Part shown: piece by piece, positions 10,494 to 20,451 of the stretch
Layout: the number at the start of each line of letters is the position of its first letter
Position numbering within the stretch: position 1 is the stretch's first letter
DNA from: Puniceicoccaceae bacterium
GTDB taxonomy: Bacteria; Verrucomicrobiota; Verrucomicrobiia; Opitutales; Coraliomargaritaceae
Assembly: GCA_022448605.1 (NCBI GenBank)
Contig: JAKVCM010000001.1
Location: 1-64,000, forward strand
DNA length: 64,000 nucleotides
Direction of reading: 5' to 3'
Translations under genes and position numbers: made by a program
The notes under the pieces: model-generated
Database searches by the model: none
The model's input: the letters and a program-made list of their open reading frames with translations, nothing else
Told to the model about the DNA's origin: nothing

Positions 10494-10517
10494 AGAAATT
10501 GATTTTGCCTAGGAGCT

Positions 10518-11816
10518 TTACTCAGCGATGTAGGCCTTAAGAATCTTTTGATCTTCGACTGGTTTGTCACCCGCACCTTTTTCGATGCCTTCAATCTTTT
10601 TTACATTGTCATAGCCTACGACGACTTTACCGAAAATGGTGTGCTTATCGTTGAGCCAATCGGGCGTGCTGGTAGTAATGAAGAACTGGCTACCATTGGT
10701 CATGGGACCTGAATTGGCCATCGCAAGGAGACCTTCGGTGTCGAAGCGTACCTCGGGACTGAATTCGTCGGGAAAGTTTTTGCCCCAGATCGATTCGCCA
10801 CCAGTGCCGGTGCCAAGCGGATCGCCACCTTGCACCATGAAGCCTTCGATCACGCGGTGAAAAATGAGGCCATTATAATAACCCGAATTAATGTGCCCAA
10901 CGAAGTTAGCCACAGCGAGCGGTGCAATGCCCGGCATGAGCTCGATCTCGACATCACCTTGTGTGGTTTCGAGAATGACGCTGAAATTTTCCTTCTCGCT
11001 CCATTCAGCGGCGACTTCGGCGAAGTCGGCCATTGCTTGTTCTTGGGCGGCAGTTTGAGCGGCCATCATTTCAGATTGAGCCGTTTGAATACGTGCTTGG
11101 ATAAACTCTTGGAAGGCGGGCATTTTAGCTTCGAGGGAGGGGTCAGGAGCAGAGTCTCCTGCACCTTTGACAAACCCTTTTTGTATCAAATCGGCCTCAT
11201 CGGCTCCGAAACCAAGTTGTTGCAGACCTGACTGCATGACAATGGTGACACCGATTTTTTCGAGCGAAGCGGCGCTAATTGGCGGTAATTCTCCAGTGCC
11301 TGCTTGGGCGGCTTCTGCGCGCGCTTGAGCTTGGCTAAAGGCGGCTTCGACTTCCTCTTGGGGAAGCTTCATTATGTTGATCTCACCATTGAGGCTTTTT
11401 CGGAAGCCTTCAGCGAGTGCTGCGATGCTGGCCTGATCAAGTTTAAGTGAAGCGACACCGCCACCTTGAGCGGTTAGATAACCAACAATTTCGATGAGCT
11501 CATCTTGAGAGACTTCGACGACTGGTGCGGGTGCAACTATTTCGCTGATAACCTCGGCTGGCTGAGGACTGGGAGCGGCTTCGATCATTTCGGGCTGGGC
11601 AGCCTCTTCGGAGATTTCGACTGCTGGCGCAGGTATAGCTATTTCGGTGGTAACTTCGACAAGCTCAGCGCTAAGAGCGGCCTCTGACGTTTCGGATTTG
11701 GGGGCCTCAACGGCGGCAGCATCTGTTGAGCCCTCATCGCAGCCCGTTATGAAAAGCGCGACAGAGAAAAGAATTCCAATAAGAACGAGAGTAAAAAGAG
11801 ATTTCTTTGAATACAT
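10518..11816 (-). CDS. Lipoprotein cyclophilin-type peptidyl-prolyl isomerase with FKBP_N-like repeats
   Basis: This 432-residue exported lipoprotein has a signal peptide with lipobox ITGC (cysteine 26). A linker follows (about 30-105), rich in Ala, Glu and Pro, with two imperfect copies of an EV..EI..PAP.VE.S unit. Residues about 105-160 and 187-250 look like two copies of the helical FKBP_N dimerisation domain (for example LIQKGFVKGAGD), which normally precedes FKBP-type isomerases. The C-terminal catalytic domain (about 278-430) is a cyclophilin instead: FHRVIEGFMVQGGDP with the catalytic arginine at about 321, MANSGPMTNGSQFFITT and HTIFGKVV. The expected role is proline isomerisation and folding of periplasmic or membrane-anchored proteins. 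The cyclophilin assignment is firm; the FKBP_N-like reading is inference. A terminator follows the gene. Confidence 0.92.
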   Translation of the reverse strand: MYSKKSLFTLVLIGILFSVALFITGCDEGSTDAAAVEAPKSETSEAALSAELVEVTTEIAIPAPAVEISEEAAQPEMIEAAPSPQPAEVISEIVAPAPVVEVSQDELIEIVGYLTAQGGGVASLKLDQASIAALAEGFRKSLNGEINIMKLPQEEVEAAFSQAQARAEAAQAGTGELPPISAASLEKIGVTIVMQSGLQQLGFGADEADLIQKGFVKGAGDSAPDPSLEAKMPAFQEFIQARIQTAQSEMMAAQTAAQEQAMADFAEVAAEWSEKENFSVILETTQGDVEIELMPGIAPLAVANFVGHINSGYYNGLIFHRVIEGFMVQGGDPLGTGTGGESIWGKNFPDEFSPEVRFDTEGLLAMANSGPMTNGSQFFITTSTPDWLNDKHTIFGKVVVGYDNVKKIEGIEKGAGDKPVEDQKILKAYIAE

Positions 11817-11966
11817 AACTAAGGTAAGAGTTTTTGTCTAAATGTGAAAAAGCGCAATGCTTACGCCATTACAGTAAAGGTCAATGAGCGATCTTGCATT
11901 TTGAGGACCGCACGATAGTTGCGATGTTCTTAGCTCCTGAGTAAGCAAAAATTCGCGGCGCTACCT

Positions 11967-13451
11967 TTAACCTAAATCGTATTGATCAATGCGCTTACGC
12001 AGAGTGGCGCGGGTCATGCCGATTATCTCTGCAGCTTTGACTTGTTTGCCGGCAGACTCGTTGAGCGCGCGGGCGATGAGTGCGCGCTCGGCATGCTCGA
12101 GGATATTCTTCTCATGCGTATCACGAAGTTCTCTATAAAACGCCTCGTATGGATCCAAAAAAGCTTGGCCGATTAGATCTTCATTTTTGGGAGATTCACT
12201 TGTGATTTCAGATTTTGCTGAACTGCCTGTGGTATCGGCAGCTGAACCTCCTTCGATCGCTTGCACGACTTCTTGCGGCAGATCTTTGATTAGAATCATT
12301 TCGCCCTGCGCTAGCACAGCGCTGCGGTAAATGAGATTCTCGAGCTCTCGCACATTGCCAGGCCAGCGATATTGATTAAGCAATGTGAGTGCTTCGGGCG
12401 AAATGGTTTTCGTATCGGTCTTACTGTCACGTGCGAGACGCTTGAGCACGAAGTCGATGAGCTGCGGCACATCCTCTTTGCGCTCGCGCAGGGGAGGCAG
12501 CTGAACGCGGACGACGTTAAGGCGATAGTAGAGGTCTTCGCGAAAAGTCTTTTCTTTGACCATTTCTTCTAGAGCTTTGTTCGTAGCGGCAAGCATGCGA
12601 ACGTTGACTTTGATTGTATCGCTACTACCAACGCGCTGAATTTCGCCCTCTTGTAAAGCACGGAGGATCTTGGTCTGAGTAGTCAGGGCCATGTCGCCGA
12701 TCTCATCGAGAAAGATGGTGCCACCATCACAAAGCTCAAACTTACCAATGCGCTGATTGGTCGCGCCGGTGAAGGAGCCCTTCTCGTGGCCGAAGAGTTC
12801 ACTCTCAATAAGGTTCTCAGGTATTGCCGCACAGTTGACTGCGATATAGGGCTTCTGCGCGCGAAGGCTATTTTGAATTATAGCACGTGCAATCAACTCC
12901 TTGCCCGTTCCACTCTCTCCGGTGATCATGACAGTGACATCACTAGCAGCGACTTGACCGATCATCTTAAAAACTTCCTGCATAGCAGAAGAGCTACCAA
13001 TTATTCCGCCGTCGATATCTTCCTTCGAAACGCTGGGTGCCGCTTCTACCCTACCTGCTTTATCTAGGTCCTTGGAGGCAGCGATGGCCGACTCAGTCAG
13101 AGCTAGAATCCTTTTCAGATCGAAGGGCTTCATGATGTAATCAAAAGCGCCAAACTTCATCGCCTCGATCGTGGTCTGCGTAGTGCTGTAGGCCGTCATC
13201 AATATGATCATCGCGTTTGGGTTGATCCCGCGCAAATGCTGCAATGCTTCCATCCCGCTCATGCCGCCCATGCGGTTGTCCAGAAGGATCACATGCGGGT
13301 TGTGTTTCTCGGCCTTAACAACACCGTCCTCCCCACTATCGGCTTCAATCACCTCATATTGGCGACCAGATAGGACACGTTTCAAAGAATAGCGTAGATC
13401 ATTATCATCGTCGATAATAAGAACTTTTGGAATAATCGGTGTAATGCTCAT
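11967..13451 (-). CDS. Sigma-54-dependent response regulator, NtrC family
   Basis: This 494-residue protein has the classical three-domain layout. The receiver domain (1-125) has acidic residues IIDDDND and the phospho-acceptor Asp58 in LLDNRM, plus TAY and KPF. The AAA+ sigma-54 activation domain has Walker A GESGTGKE (about 178-185), the sigma-54-contacting loop GSFTGA (about 225-230), Walker B in [12 protein letters not shown] and the arginine-finger region [12 protein letters not shown]. The Fis-type helix-turn-helix at the C-terminus is [17 protein letters not shown]. It would activate sigma-54 promoters after phosphorylation by a histidine kinase. No kinase is adjacent. Target genes cannot be named; the pilus clusters are only a guess. 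The start at 13451 matches the family. Confidence 0.96.
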   Translation of the reverse strand: MSITPIIPKVLIIDDDNDLRYSLKRVLSGRQYEVIEADSGEDGVVKAEKHNPHVILLDNRMGGMSGMEALQHLRGINPNAMIILMTAYSTTQTTIEAMKFGAFDYIMKPFDLKRILALTESAIAASKDLDKAGRVEAAPSVSKEDIDGGIIGSSSAMQEVFKMIGQVAASDVTVMITGESGTGKELIARAIIQNSLRAQKPYIAVNCAAIPENLIESELFGHEKGSFTGATNQRIGKFELCDGGTIFLDEIGDMALTTQTKILRALQEGEIQRVGSSDTIKVNVRMLAATNKALEEMVKEKTFREDLYYRLNVVRVQLPPLRERKEDVPQLIDFVLKRLARDSKTDTKTISPEALTLLNQYRWPGNVRELENLIYRSAVLAQGEMILIKDLPQEVVQAIEGGSAADTTGSSAKSEITSESPKNEDLIGQAFLDPYEAFYRELRDTHEKNILEHAERALIARALNESAGKQVKAAEIIGMTRATLRKRIDQYDLG

Positions 13452-13516
13452 ACGTTTCTGGAAGTTGGTCTGTTAAAAGGAGACAAAGTATATAAAAAGG
13501 TTGCATACTAAATCTA

Positions 13517-14179
13517 TCAAAACAAATCGACTGTGATCGCATCCATACGCGCTTTGAGAGTAGCGACCGCCTCTTCAACATCGAGCCCTGAGAATTCATC
13601 GAGGGCGACCACATGCAAACGCACTTGTATTTCAGAAAATGGGTGAGGTATATAAAGACGATCCCAGGTCTTGAGGCGCCAAGCGCTCGCGTGATTAAGT
13701 GAGAGTAAAATGATCGGCGCACCTGTTTTAAGAGCAACCTTCAGGGCACCTGGCTTCATGTCGTAAAGCGGCCCACGCGAGCCGTCAGGGCTCACACCAA
13801 TATCGAAACCTTCGCTATTCGCTGTGATCATATCCCTTATGGCTTGCGCCCCTCGATTGTAGCGAGAGCCTCGCACTGGCCGAACGCCCAACTTTTCTAC
13901 AAAGCCAGAAAGCCAGGCACCATCTTTGCTTGAGCTTATCAAAGTCGCTAAACGGCGATGCCTAAAATAGCGTAAATAGAAAATAGTACCCGCACAAATG
14001 CGATTATGCCAAAAGATGACGACTGCTGGCGGTGTCTCAGCATTCATTATACTCTGCACATCTGCGTCCCAATGATATCGAAGTGTGCGTCCCCAAAGCC
14101 GTATAAAAAAAGCAAGCCCCGCGAGTAAGGCTCGTTGGTGCCATTTGAGTTGCTCAGGAATTTGCAGATTCTCAGACAT
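13517..14179 (-). CDS. DUF374 lysophospholipid acyltransferase family protein
   Basis: The protein belongs to the DUF374 branch of the lysophospholipid acyltransferase superfamily. Visible blocks are VIFWHNRI (the H-x4-D-like catalytic region in variant form), ISSSKDGAWLSGFVEKLGVRPVRGS, the GVSPDGSRGPLYDMKPGALKVA block and SAWRLKTWDRLYIPHPFS. The family transfers acyl chains, probably in membrane lipid or lipid A-type metabolism, and sits at the inner membrane; the substrate is unknown. The frame extends to an ATG at 14242 (241 residues), but I prefer the ATG at 14179 (220 residues, MSENLQIPEQ) because the extra 21 residues look unrelated to the family. Neither start has a strong ribosome binding site. 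Confidence 0.85.
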   Translation of the reverse strand: MSENLQIPEQLKWHQRALLAGLAFFIRLWGRTLRYHWDADVQSIMNAETPPAVVIFWHNRICAGTIFYLRYFRHRRLATLISSSKDGAWLSGFVEKLGVRPVRGSRYNRGAQAIRDMITANSEGFDIGVSPDGSRGPLYDMKPGALKVALKTGAPIILLSLNHASAWRLKTWDRLYIPHPFSEIQVRLHVVALDEFSGLDVEEAVATLKARMDAITVDLF

Positions 14180-14378
14180 ATAGATTTTTATTACATGCTC
14201 CAAGCAAGTTGGCAATGACGTTTGGTTTGCACAGAGTGGCATTAGTTAAACCACATGACTGCATCAGTTTAGCTCGAGTTTCGAATATTATTTCCAGCAC
14301 AAGATCACTTTCTAAAGTAGTTACTCAAAACAATCAAACATTGACCCCATACCAGCACAGTTCATCTTTCTGCGCCTA

Positions 14379-15905
14379 ATGACAGCTCGAATATCCAGTG
14401 ATACTTTAATGGACGACATCGTCGGCCTCTGCAAACGCCGAGGTTTCATATTCCAATCCTCCGAAATCTACGGCGGCTATAACGGCTTCTATGACTACGG
14501 TCCCCTCGGAGTCGAACTGAGAAACAATATTAAACAAGCTTGGTGGCGTGATTTCGTTCAGTGCCGCGACGACATGGAGGGCCTAGATTCGACCATTATC
14601 ATGCACCCAAAGATCTGGCAGGCATCTGGCCACGTAGATGGTTTCTCCGACCCCATGGTCGATTGCAAAGAGTCCAAACTCCGCTATCGTGCTGATCAAA
14701 TTTTCTTCGCCCCCGCCAGTGTGGATGGCGAAACTTTTGGCTACGTATCCGTTGTCGAGTGTATCGACCAGCAGGAAGTGGCCGAAAAAGCTGCCGCTGA
14801 ATTAAAGCGTAAAATGGCTAAGCAAGGCGATCTAGATCCGATCGTGCTTAAAGAATATACCGAAGCCAAGCCCGAGCAATACGAGCTGATCCCCTCACCC
14901 GCTACCGGCAAACCTGGCTCGCTGACCGAGCCACGAGAGTTCAAACTAATGTTTGAAACCAAAGTCGGACCTCTTGCCGACGACTCCGCAACCGCTTACC
15001 TGCGCCCTGAAACTGCGCAGGGTATCTTTGCGAATTATAAAAACATCGTCGATACTGGCCGCGTAAAAATCCCCTTCGGGATCGCACAAATCGGTAAAGC
15101 TTTCCGCAACGAGATCACACCACGCAACTTCATTTTCCGCTCACGTGAGTTCGAGCAAATGGAGATTGAATACTTTATCGCACCCAACGCCGACTGGAAA
15201 GTCCTGCACCGCGAGTGGATCGACACCTGCACCGACTGGCTTGTTTCTATAGGTCTGCCTCGTGCAGATATCACCGAAGACATCCACCCGGAGGACAAGC
15301 TGGCCTTCTACTCCCAGGCCACAACCGACCTGATGTTTCAATTCCCGCACGGTGAACAAGAGCTCTGGGGCATCGCCTGCCGATCCGATTACGATCTTAA
15401 GCAACATCAAAAGCACTCGGGTAAGTCGATGACCATCTTTGACGAAACAGCCAAAGAGAAATACGTGCCCCACGTTATCGAGCCCTCGCTCGGTGTCGAC
15501 CGCACACTACTCGCCGTACTCAGCGCAGCTTATACCGAGGACGAAGTCCCCAACGACAAGGGAAAAGTCGAAAAACGCGTTCTGCTCAAATTCAGCCCAA
15601 AGATCGCACCAGTTAAAGCAGCCATCTTTCCACTGCTCAAAAACAAGCCTGAACTAGTTGAAGCCGCTAAGAAGCTTTATAAGAAACTACAACGCCGCTG
15701 GAACGTCTTCTATGACGCCTCTGGTGCAATCGGTCGCCGCTACCGTCGCCAAGACGAAATCGGTACACCCTTCGGTGTCACCATCGACTTCGACACGATT
15801 GAGAAAGATGGCACCTTCACTCTCCGCGACCGCGATACTTGTGAACAACGCCGCGTGACCGAAGACGAACTGGTCAAATTCCTCGAGGAGCAAATTGGCG
15901 GGTAA
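14379..15905 (+). CDS. glyS: Glycyl-tRNA synthetase, dimeric type
   Basis: A class II aminoacyl-tRNA synthetase of 508 residues that attaches glycine to tRNA-Gly. It is the single-chain homodimeric form found in eukaryotes, archaea and some bacteria, not the two-subunit GlyQ/GlyS enzyme of Escherichia coli. Visible features are [26 protein letters not shown] at the N-terminus, motif 2 in [26 protein letters not shown], the glycine-specific [13 protein letters not shown] region, motif 3 in [15 protein letters not shown] and the C-terminal anticodon-binding domain (AIFPLLKN ... [15 protein letters not shown]). The start is supported by family length. No T-box or other leader structure was seen in the 136 bp upstream. 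A strong terminator follows. Confidence 0.97.
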   Translation: MTARISSDTLMDDIVGLCKRRGFIFQSSEIYGGYNGFYDYGPLGVELRNNIKQAWWRDFVQCRDDMEGLDSTIIMHPKIWQASGHVDGFSDPMVDCKESKLRYRADQIFFAPASVDGETFGYVSVVECIDQQEVAEKAAAELKRKMAKQGDLDPIVLKEYTEAKPEQYELIPSPATGKPGSLTEPREFKLMFETKVGPLADDSATAYLRPETAQGIFANYKNIVDTGRVKIPFGIAQIGKAFRNEITPRNFIFRSREFEQMEIEYFIAPNADWKVLHREWIDTCTDWLVSIGLPRADITEDIHPEDKLAFYSQATTDLMFQFPHGEQELWGIACRSDYDLKQHQKHSGKSMTIFDETAKEKYVPHVIEPSLGVDRTLLAVLSAAYTEDEVPNDKGKVEKRVLLKFSPKIAPVKAAIFPLLKNKPELVEAAKKLYKKLQRRWNVFYDASGAIGRRYRRQDEIGTPFGVTIDFDTIEKDGTFTLRDRDTCEQRRVTEDELVKFLEEQIGG

Positions 15906-15984
15906 ACATTGGAGAGCGAATTCTCACATCAGAATTTGTTTACGGTTAATTAAATGTCTAGGGCTTACGAAAATACCGTAATCA

Positions 15985-16020
15985 TAAAAAAACGACCTAC
16001 AAACCTGTAAGTCGTTTTTT
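15985..16020 (+). terminator. Rho-independent terminator downstream of glyS
   Basis: A near-perfect inverted repeat has AAAAAACGAC plus CTAC on the left and GTAAGTCG plus a T-run on the right, around a short AAACCT loop. The T7 run lies on the right and an A-run on the left, so it can work in both directions. The likely users are glyS on the plus strand and the tRNA gene on the minus strand. Confidence 0.85.
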
Positions 16021-16026
16021 TATAAA

Positions 16027-16101
<75 letters not shown>

Positions 16102-16238
16102 GAAAAGTTAAGTGTCTTTTGAGTGGAGAAGCTAAAATACAAGAATTGGCAAAAAGCCTAATTCCCTTGCCCCTGTCAAGCGATCAGTTCCCTTGAAATT
16201 GCAGGCGATGCTGCCTCAATCCATATCTTAAGAGGCGT

Positions 16239-17162
16239 CTAGTCTTTTAAATTCAGCCGATAGAGTTTCCCATAGCGATCGACCAGTTGCACATAGTCTT
16301 CATGAACTTCAGCCAAGCCTAGAGCTGGATTTTTTTGAACAAATTCACCCAGTCGATAAATCTGGCGTTCAAATTGACCGCCAGAAATAACTGCAGAGGC
16401 GCTAGTCTGATTCTCGTCGAAGTGATTGATCAAATCCGCACTGACGGTATCACCTTCCCTAAAAGTCCCCTTAAGTTTGCTAGCCTTCGCCGCTGAGAGT
16501 TCTGCTAACTCAGTTGTTAAAGCAACATCCTCCGCCACAGAAGGGCCCGAAATTGCTTCGAATAGCGCATTTTTTATAACGGCCCGCAGTTGCATCCGGC
16601 TGAGGTGTAATGCAACGGTTGTGGCATGTTCCGCCTCGGTTCGCCGTTCTTCAGCTAGGGCAATCGAACCAAGGACTAATTCTCGACCATCGGTCGTGTG
16701 TAGCAAGTCACCCTCACGTTTATTGATAGAACCGAATCTTACAAAAAAGCCCATTTCATCTAGGCCTAGGTGTTCGACAATGTATTGATCAAGCGTAACG
16801 GGATCTATGACCACCACCTCCTCGACCACTTCCTCAACCACTTCATCTGCAGAGATCCCCTCTGGCAATTCGTTCTTAACAAAGCTAAAGTTCGCAACGA
16901 ATGGTTCACTTTTAATCGCGCTGGACTTGCTCCAACTGCGCAGTAACCACTGGTCACGGACTAAGCCCTGCATGACTTGACCGCTCGTAGTTAATGCAAA
17001 CACCTCTTCTTCGACCGCTACTTGAGTCACGGCAAGAGGTTGAGGCTGATCTGAAAAATCGGACAGTAGCTGGTCAAGCAAGCCATAACTATGACAGACC
17101 CACAGCACTGCAAAGAGTGCGAGCGGCATAACAATGCGGGGACTGTTTAGATACTTACGCAT
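16239..17162 (-). CDS. GspC/PilP-like inner-membrane protein of the first pilus/T2SS cluster
   Basis: This 307-residue protein has one N-terminal membrane segment (about 12-30, IVMPLALFAVLWVCHSYGLL) and a periplasmic remainder. A valine/glutamate repeat (DEVVEEVVEEVVV) near residues 105-118 is encoded by short tandem repeats around 16811-16846. The C-terminal part ends ALGLAEVHEDYVQLVDRYGKLYRL, a short beta-rich sequence. I recognise no named family. Its place as the last gene of a seven-gene pilus/secretion operon, after L-like and M-like proteins, suggests a GspC or PilP analogue that would contact a secretin. The start codon overlaps the preceding stop by one base, so translation is probably coupled. 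Confidence 0.7.
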   Translation of the reverse strand: MRKYLNSPRIVMPLALFAVLWVCHSYGLLDQLLSDFSDQPQPLAVTQVAVEEEVFALTTSGQVMQGLVRDQWLLRSWSKSSAIKSEPFVANFSFVKNELPEGISADEVVEEVVEEVVVIDPVTLDQYIVEHLGLDEMGFFVRFGSINKREGDLLHTTDGRELVLGSIALAEERRTEAEHATTVALHLSRMQLRAVIKNALFEAISGPSVAEDVALTTELAELSAAKASKLKGTFREGDTVSADLINHFDENQTSASAVISGGQFERQIYRLGEFVQKNPALGLAEVHEDYVQLVDRYGKLYRLNLKD

Positions 17163-17815
17163 TACAAAGGATTCAAGCTGAGTTCATTGGAGTCGCCTAG
17201 ATCGCTATCCTTGAGAGGCAAAAATATCCGGGCCTTCAATAAGTAGCTGTCATGGGTACGAACGAGTTCAATTTGTTGATACTCTTTGAGCGGCGGTCGG
17301 CTCCATAGGTAATTTGTGCATTGGGTTAGCGAATATAGGGGCAAAAAAGGTTCCCCATCGGCTTGTGGTAAATTCCTAGCACTTGCACTCAAATCAAGCA
17401 TGATTCCCTGAATTCGTGCTAGATTTGAATCTGAAGCCTTACCCTGCTCTGTCGAAATTTCGAGTTCGGTCACCTCTGCTTCTTGCAAGACCCAGCCATG
17501 AACCTCGAAGGCTTGTGAAAACTGGCTTTTTAATGCTTCAGGCTGTGCATCGGCTTTTTTGAGGAATTTTTCGTTAAAGAGAATATAACGCATGCGTAAA
17601 TCGCTTTGTTCTATTCCTGTTAGCTCTTGCTCTAAGGCTTGGAGCTCTAGTTTGAGTTCCATCAACTGCGATTGCTTTGCTTGTCGCTGCAACTCAATAG
17701 GGTAATGCTGGCGCGCAAGATATATGAGGGCAACTAGACCAGCTAGCAGTAGCATAATTACTGGATAGGATGCTAAGATATTATAGAAATGGCACAGACG
17801 TTTACGCATGGTCAA
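17162..17815 (-). CDS. GspM/PilO-like inner-membrane protein
   Basis: The protein has 217 residues: a short cytoplasmic start, one membrane segment (about 16-34, YPVIMLLLAGLVALIYLAR), a coiled-coil stretch (about 38-72, rich in Leu, Glu and Gln) and a small periplasmic alpha/beta domain. This is the layout of GspM and PilO, which dimerise in the inner-membrane alignment complex of type II secretion and type IV pilus machines. Sequence identity to named families is not evident by eye, so the call rests on topology and on its place between the L-like and C-like genes. It overlaps the upstream gene by 4 bp and the downstream gene by 1 bp. Confidence 0.72.
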   Translation of the reverse strand: MTMRKRLCHFYNILASYPVIMLLLAGLVALIYLARQHYPIELQRQAKQSQLMELKLELQALEQELTGIEQSDLRMRYILFNEKFLKKADAQPEALKSQFSQAFEVHGWVLQEAEVTELEISTEQGKASDSNLARIQGIMLDLSASARNLPQADGEPFLPLYSLTQCTNYLWSRPPLKEYQQIELVRTHDSYLLKARIFLPLKDSDLGDSNELSLNPL

Positions 17816-19167
17816 CTAATGCCTCCTTTTTGTGTGGATGCTTTTACTTTGAAGCTAATCGTGAATTTGCGGAGACGCCCGCGCGCATCACCGAAACGCG
17901 AACGGCTATTGTCTTGTTCAAAAGCGACTGTTGGTTCGCTCAATTGCCATCCTTGCTTTTCAAGACGCCCGAACATCGCTTTGATTTCTGCTGGCAGATC
18001 AAGATCTGCGGTAAGTGGTCGGCCCACCATTTCAATCTCGGTGACCCCTCCAGCGGTTTCAATCGAGCCACTGTAAGTATCCAGCTCTACAGATTTAGGC
18101 AAGGCATTGGAAAACGCATGCAGCATAATAAACAGTGGGGCGGGCACGGGCGCATCATCATCGAGCGTTTCGCGGCCACGGCTGAACTCGATAACATTTT
18201 CATACTGACGATTTTCGAGCAGACTACGCCGAACTTGATTAATCTCTAGAGTCTGTTCATGAATCGAGACATTAAGCTCACTAAGGTCTAATTCGAGCTC
18301 CCGTTTCTTGTTAATCTGCGGTATAGTTAGATAAACTCCTAAGATTAGAGTGATACAGAGATAGGCAAAGGCTCGGTGTTTATATTGCACTATCCGTTGT
18401 CGGGTTCTCAGTTCAGATGGAACTAAATCTAGAGCTGCGCCTAGCTTGAGCTTGCACAGTAGGAATACGGTGTCCGCATCGTCTAAACTCTCACGTGCGT
18501 CATGCCCTTGAAACTGGGGGTTTACTGCGAATTCTTGTTCGACAAATAGACCCAAGCGGCGGGCGCTACTGTTCATCTGTTCGGTGCCCAATTCCTGAGC
18601 CGTTAAACGGCTGAAAAAGAGCATTATGCCGGCCGGATCACGGGCGATTAGGTAGCCAGCATCGCCAAGTCCGCGATAATGGATTGCTCCCTTTGCGCTA
18701 CTAGAGACCAAAGTATCGTCGAGACAAGTGAGTGCATACGGCAAGCTGTACGCTCCATCAAGCAACACACCGTTGCGCAATGCCCATCCACTAATGGCAG
18801 AGGTGGTTTCATGCGGTAGGCTGCTTATAAGATAAAATTGATGAGTGGCTTCACTCTGCAGGCCCATTTCGGCGGATGCCAGGCTGCGCTTCTCGTCACC
18901 GTAGAGCTTAATCTTGCGCTGAACGAGGAGTTGCTGCTGTAGTTTCGGCGACATTTTCGGCACGCGCTCGATGTGATGATCGAGCGCAGGGATGTCTAGA
19001 TACACCAATAGGCGACCAAAATGGAAAGTCTCTTCCGCGCGATCCAGTAGTGCCAGCAGAGCAGTGAGGTCCTGTGCTTCGCCTTCCTGAATCAAGCTTG
19101 CGCTAGAACGCGAGGTGCGCCAGACTTGAGCCGTCTTGTGGTCCCATATGAGTATCGTGCGTGCCAT
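17812..19167 (-). CDS. GspL-like (fused PilM-PilN-like) assembly protein
   Basis: The 451 residues form two parts. Residues 1-250 are a cytoplasmic PilM/GspL-like, actin-fold type region (IDH-type start ILIWDHKTAQVW). After a DLVPSELR segment, typical of the beginning of PilN/GspL membrane regions, there is one membrane segment (about 265-284, AFAYLCITLILGVYLTIPQI), a coiled coil, and a ferredoxin-like periplasmic domain with SVELDTYSGSIETAGGVTEIEMVGR. This layout is that of GspL, or of PilM and PilN fused. In the family it couples the secretion ATPase to the M-like protein. It shares 4 bp with the downstream gene and stands 18 bp from the upstream pseudopilin gene. Confidence 0.78.
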   Translation of the reverse strand: MARTILIWDHKTAQVWRTSRSSASLIQEGEAQDLTALLALLDRAEETFHFGRLLVYLDIPALDHHIERVPKMSPKLQQQLLVQRKIKLYGDEKRSLASAEMGLQSEATHQFYLISSLPHETTSAISGWALRNGVLLDGAYSLPYALTCLDDTLVSSSAKGAIHYRGLGDAGYLIARDPAGIMLFFSRLTAQELGTEQMNSSARRLGLFVEQEFAVNPQFQGHDARESLDDADTVFLLCKLKLGAALDLVPSELRTRQRIVQYKHRAFAYLCITLILGVYLTIPQINKKRELELDLSELNVSIHEQTLEINQVRRSLLENRQYENVIEFSRGRETLDDDAPVPAPLFIMLHAFSNALPKSVELDTYSGSIETAGGVTEIEMVGRPLTADLDLPAEIKAMFGRLEKQGWQLSEPTVAFEQDNSRSRFGDARGRLRKFTISFKVKASTQKGGIS

Positions 19168-19185
19168 ACTAATAAAATAGTATGT

Positions 19186-20445
19186 CTAATAGTGCCACTC
19201 CAGCCCGTCAAATCGTAAAGTGCTGAAACTTTTGGTGATGGAAAAAATACCCACCTCATTCTGGTTCCACGGCTCTTTCAAAAGCAATTCCTGATTGAGT
19301 AAAAAATAGCGATTCTCAATTGTAGCAGAATCATTTTCAAAATCAAATAGATCAATGTCTGCATTGTTTGGCCTCATTAAGGCGATCGGTGCAAGATTGG
19401 TAAGATTCAATTCGATGCTCACAGTAGTCGACCCAGATGAAGTTCCTATTTTATTACCGCTAACCTCGATCGTTGTTAAACTTGCTTCATCAGCAACGCG
19501 GCCACGCTTTGTCAGCACTACATTCGTTATTTGTGTGTAGATTACTGGCGGATCGCTACTATCCGGCACTTCTTTTAATTGTAAGATTATTTCGCTACCT
19601 ACCTGATTTTTTGTGAAGGCATAAACAGTATCCAGTTCCCAATCGCCGGACAATGCTGGAATAAAAAGTTCATCTCCACTCGCCTCTTCAATCGCCCGTC
19701 GATTTTCAATCACCACGGTGCACAGCCAGTCGCGCAAGTCGATACGATGCACGTTTAGTTCTGCAGCGCGCCCATCCCATTGGGTGGTATTTAAGCCATA
19801 ATTAGACCATGTGCCAATTGCGGGGTCGCCATCACTTCCAACCGCCCAGTCCTCCCAGAAATTGTTGAAACGCTGTTCGTTTAGAGTATCTGGCAGAGGC
19901 AAGTCCGGGTTGGTGGTGGATATGAGTAATAAACGCAATTCAGTTGGATTATTAGGATAGACCCAGCCATCTACAGCATTTTCTGAAGATTTCGCAGGTC
20001 CCACGTCGGTAATGTAGTTAAAAGGTGTTCCATTGCCGATAAGGCCATCAAAGCTATCTCTACCCCAGTTAGTTTCTGCGAAATACAACTTGCGCGTCGT
20101 ATTCGAGCCGGGGCGAATACCCAGCGGATAGCGCACCTCATTGGCACTACCGCCACCGTGGCGAGCCGCGAGATTCCACCAGTAGGCTTCGTTTTCTTCG
20201 GTCAATTTGTCAGCATCGTTTTCATAGATAGGAAATACTTGTTCACGTAGCATGCCGCGCTTAAGAGCCTCGGCAATTTTGGGCAATACAGCGCCCTCTT
20301 TGACTGCGCGCTGTGTGCGAATGAGATCGATGGCACCTGGAAGCACCGCTGCGGCTAAAATCGCGATCACCGTCATCACCCCGATCAATTCAAGTAGGGT
20401 GAAGCCAGCGCGGGGTAACTTGGACGATCTATTTTGTGAATACAT
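19186..20445 (-). CDS. Large prepilin-like protein with N-methylation motif
   Basis: This 419-residue protein begins with a short basic leader and the class III signal GFTLLELIGVMTVIAILAAAVLP (residues about 15-37). Prepilin peptidase would cut after that glycine and methylate the next residue; glutamate at +5 is present. The remainder is far longer than a normal major pseudopilin (about 150 residues). It includes a domain near residues 60-150 with EAYWWNLAARHGGG and LGIRPGSNTTRKLYF, and a beta-rich C-terminal part. GspK is also large, but I saw no clear GspK signature. It may be a minor, tip-located pseudopilin or a substrate-specificity subunit. It is encoded between the F and L genes with 6 and 18 bp gaps. 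Confidence 0.85.
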   Translation of the reverse strand: MYSQNRSSKLPRAGFTLLELIGVMTVIAILAAAVLPGAIDLIRTQRAVKEGAVLPKIAEALKRGMLREQVFPIYENDADKLTEENEAYWWNLAARHGGGSANEVRYPLGIRPGSNTTRKLYFAETNWGRDSFDGLIGNGTPFNYITDVGPAKSSENAVDGWVYPNNPTELRLLLISTTNPDLPLPDTLNEQRFNNFWEDWAVGSDGDPAIGTWSNYGLNTTQWDGRAAELNVHRIDLRDWLCTVVIENRRAIEEASGDELFIPALSGDWELDTVYAFTKNQVGSEIILQLKEVPDSSDPPVIYTQITNVVLTKRGRVADEASLTTIEVSGNKIGTSSGSTTVSIELNLTNLAPIALMRPNNADIDLFDFENDSATIENRYFLLNQELLLKEPWNQNEVGIFSITKSFSTLRFDGLEWHY

Positions 20446-20451
20446 GGTTTT

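Noticed and set aside
14243-14378. T-box or other leader element before glyS
   Set aside because: No T-box motif, no antiterminator-like pair and no specifier loop could be found in the 136 bp.
16811-16846. Short tandem repeats as a phase-variable site
   Set aside because: They only encode the Val-Glu run of the GspC-like protein, keep the reading frame and are too few to suggest slippage.
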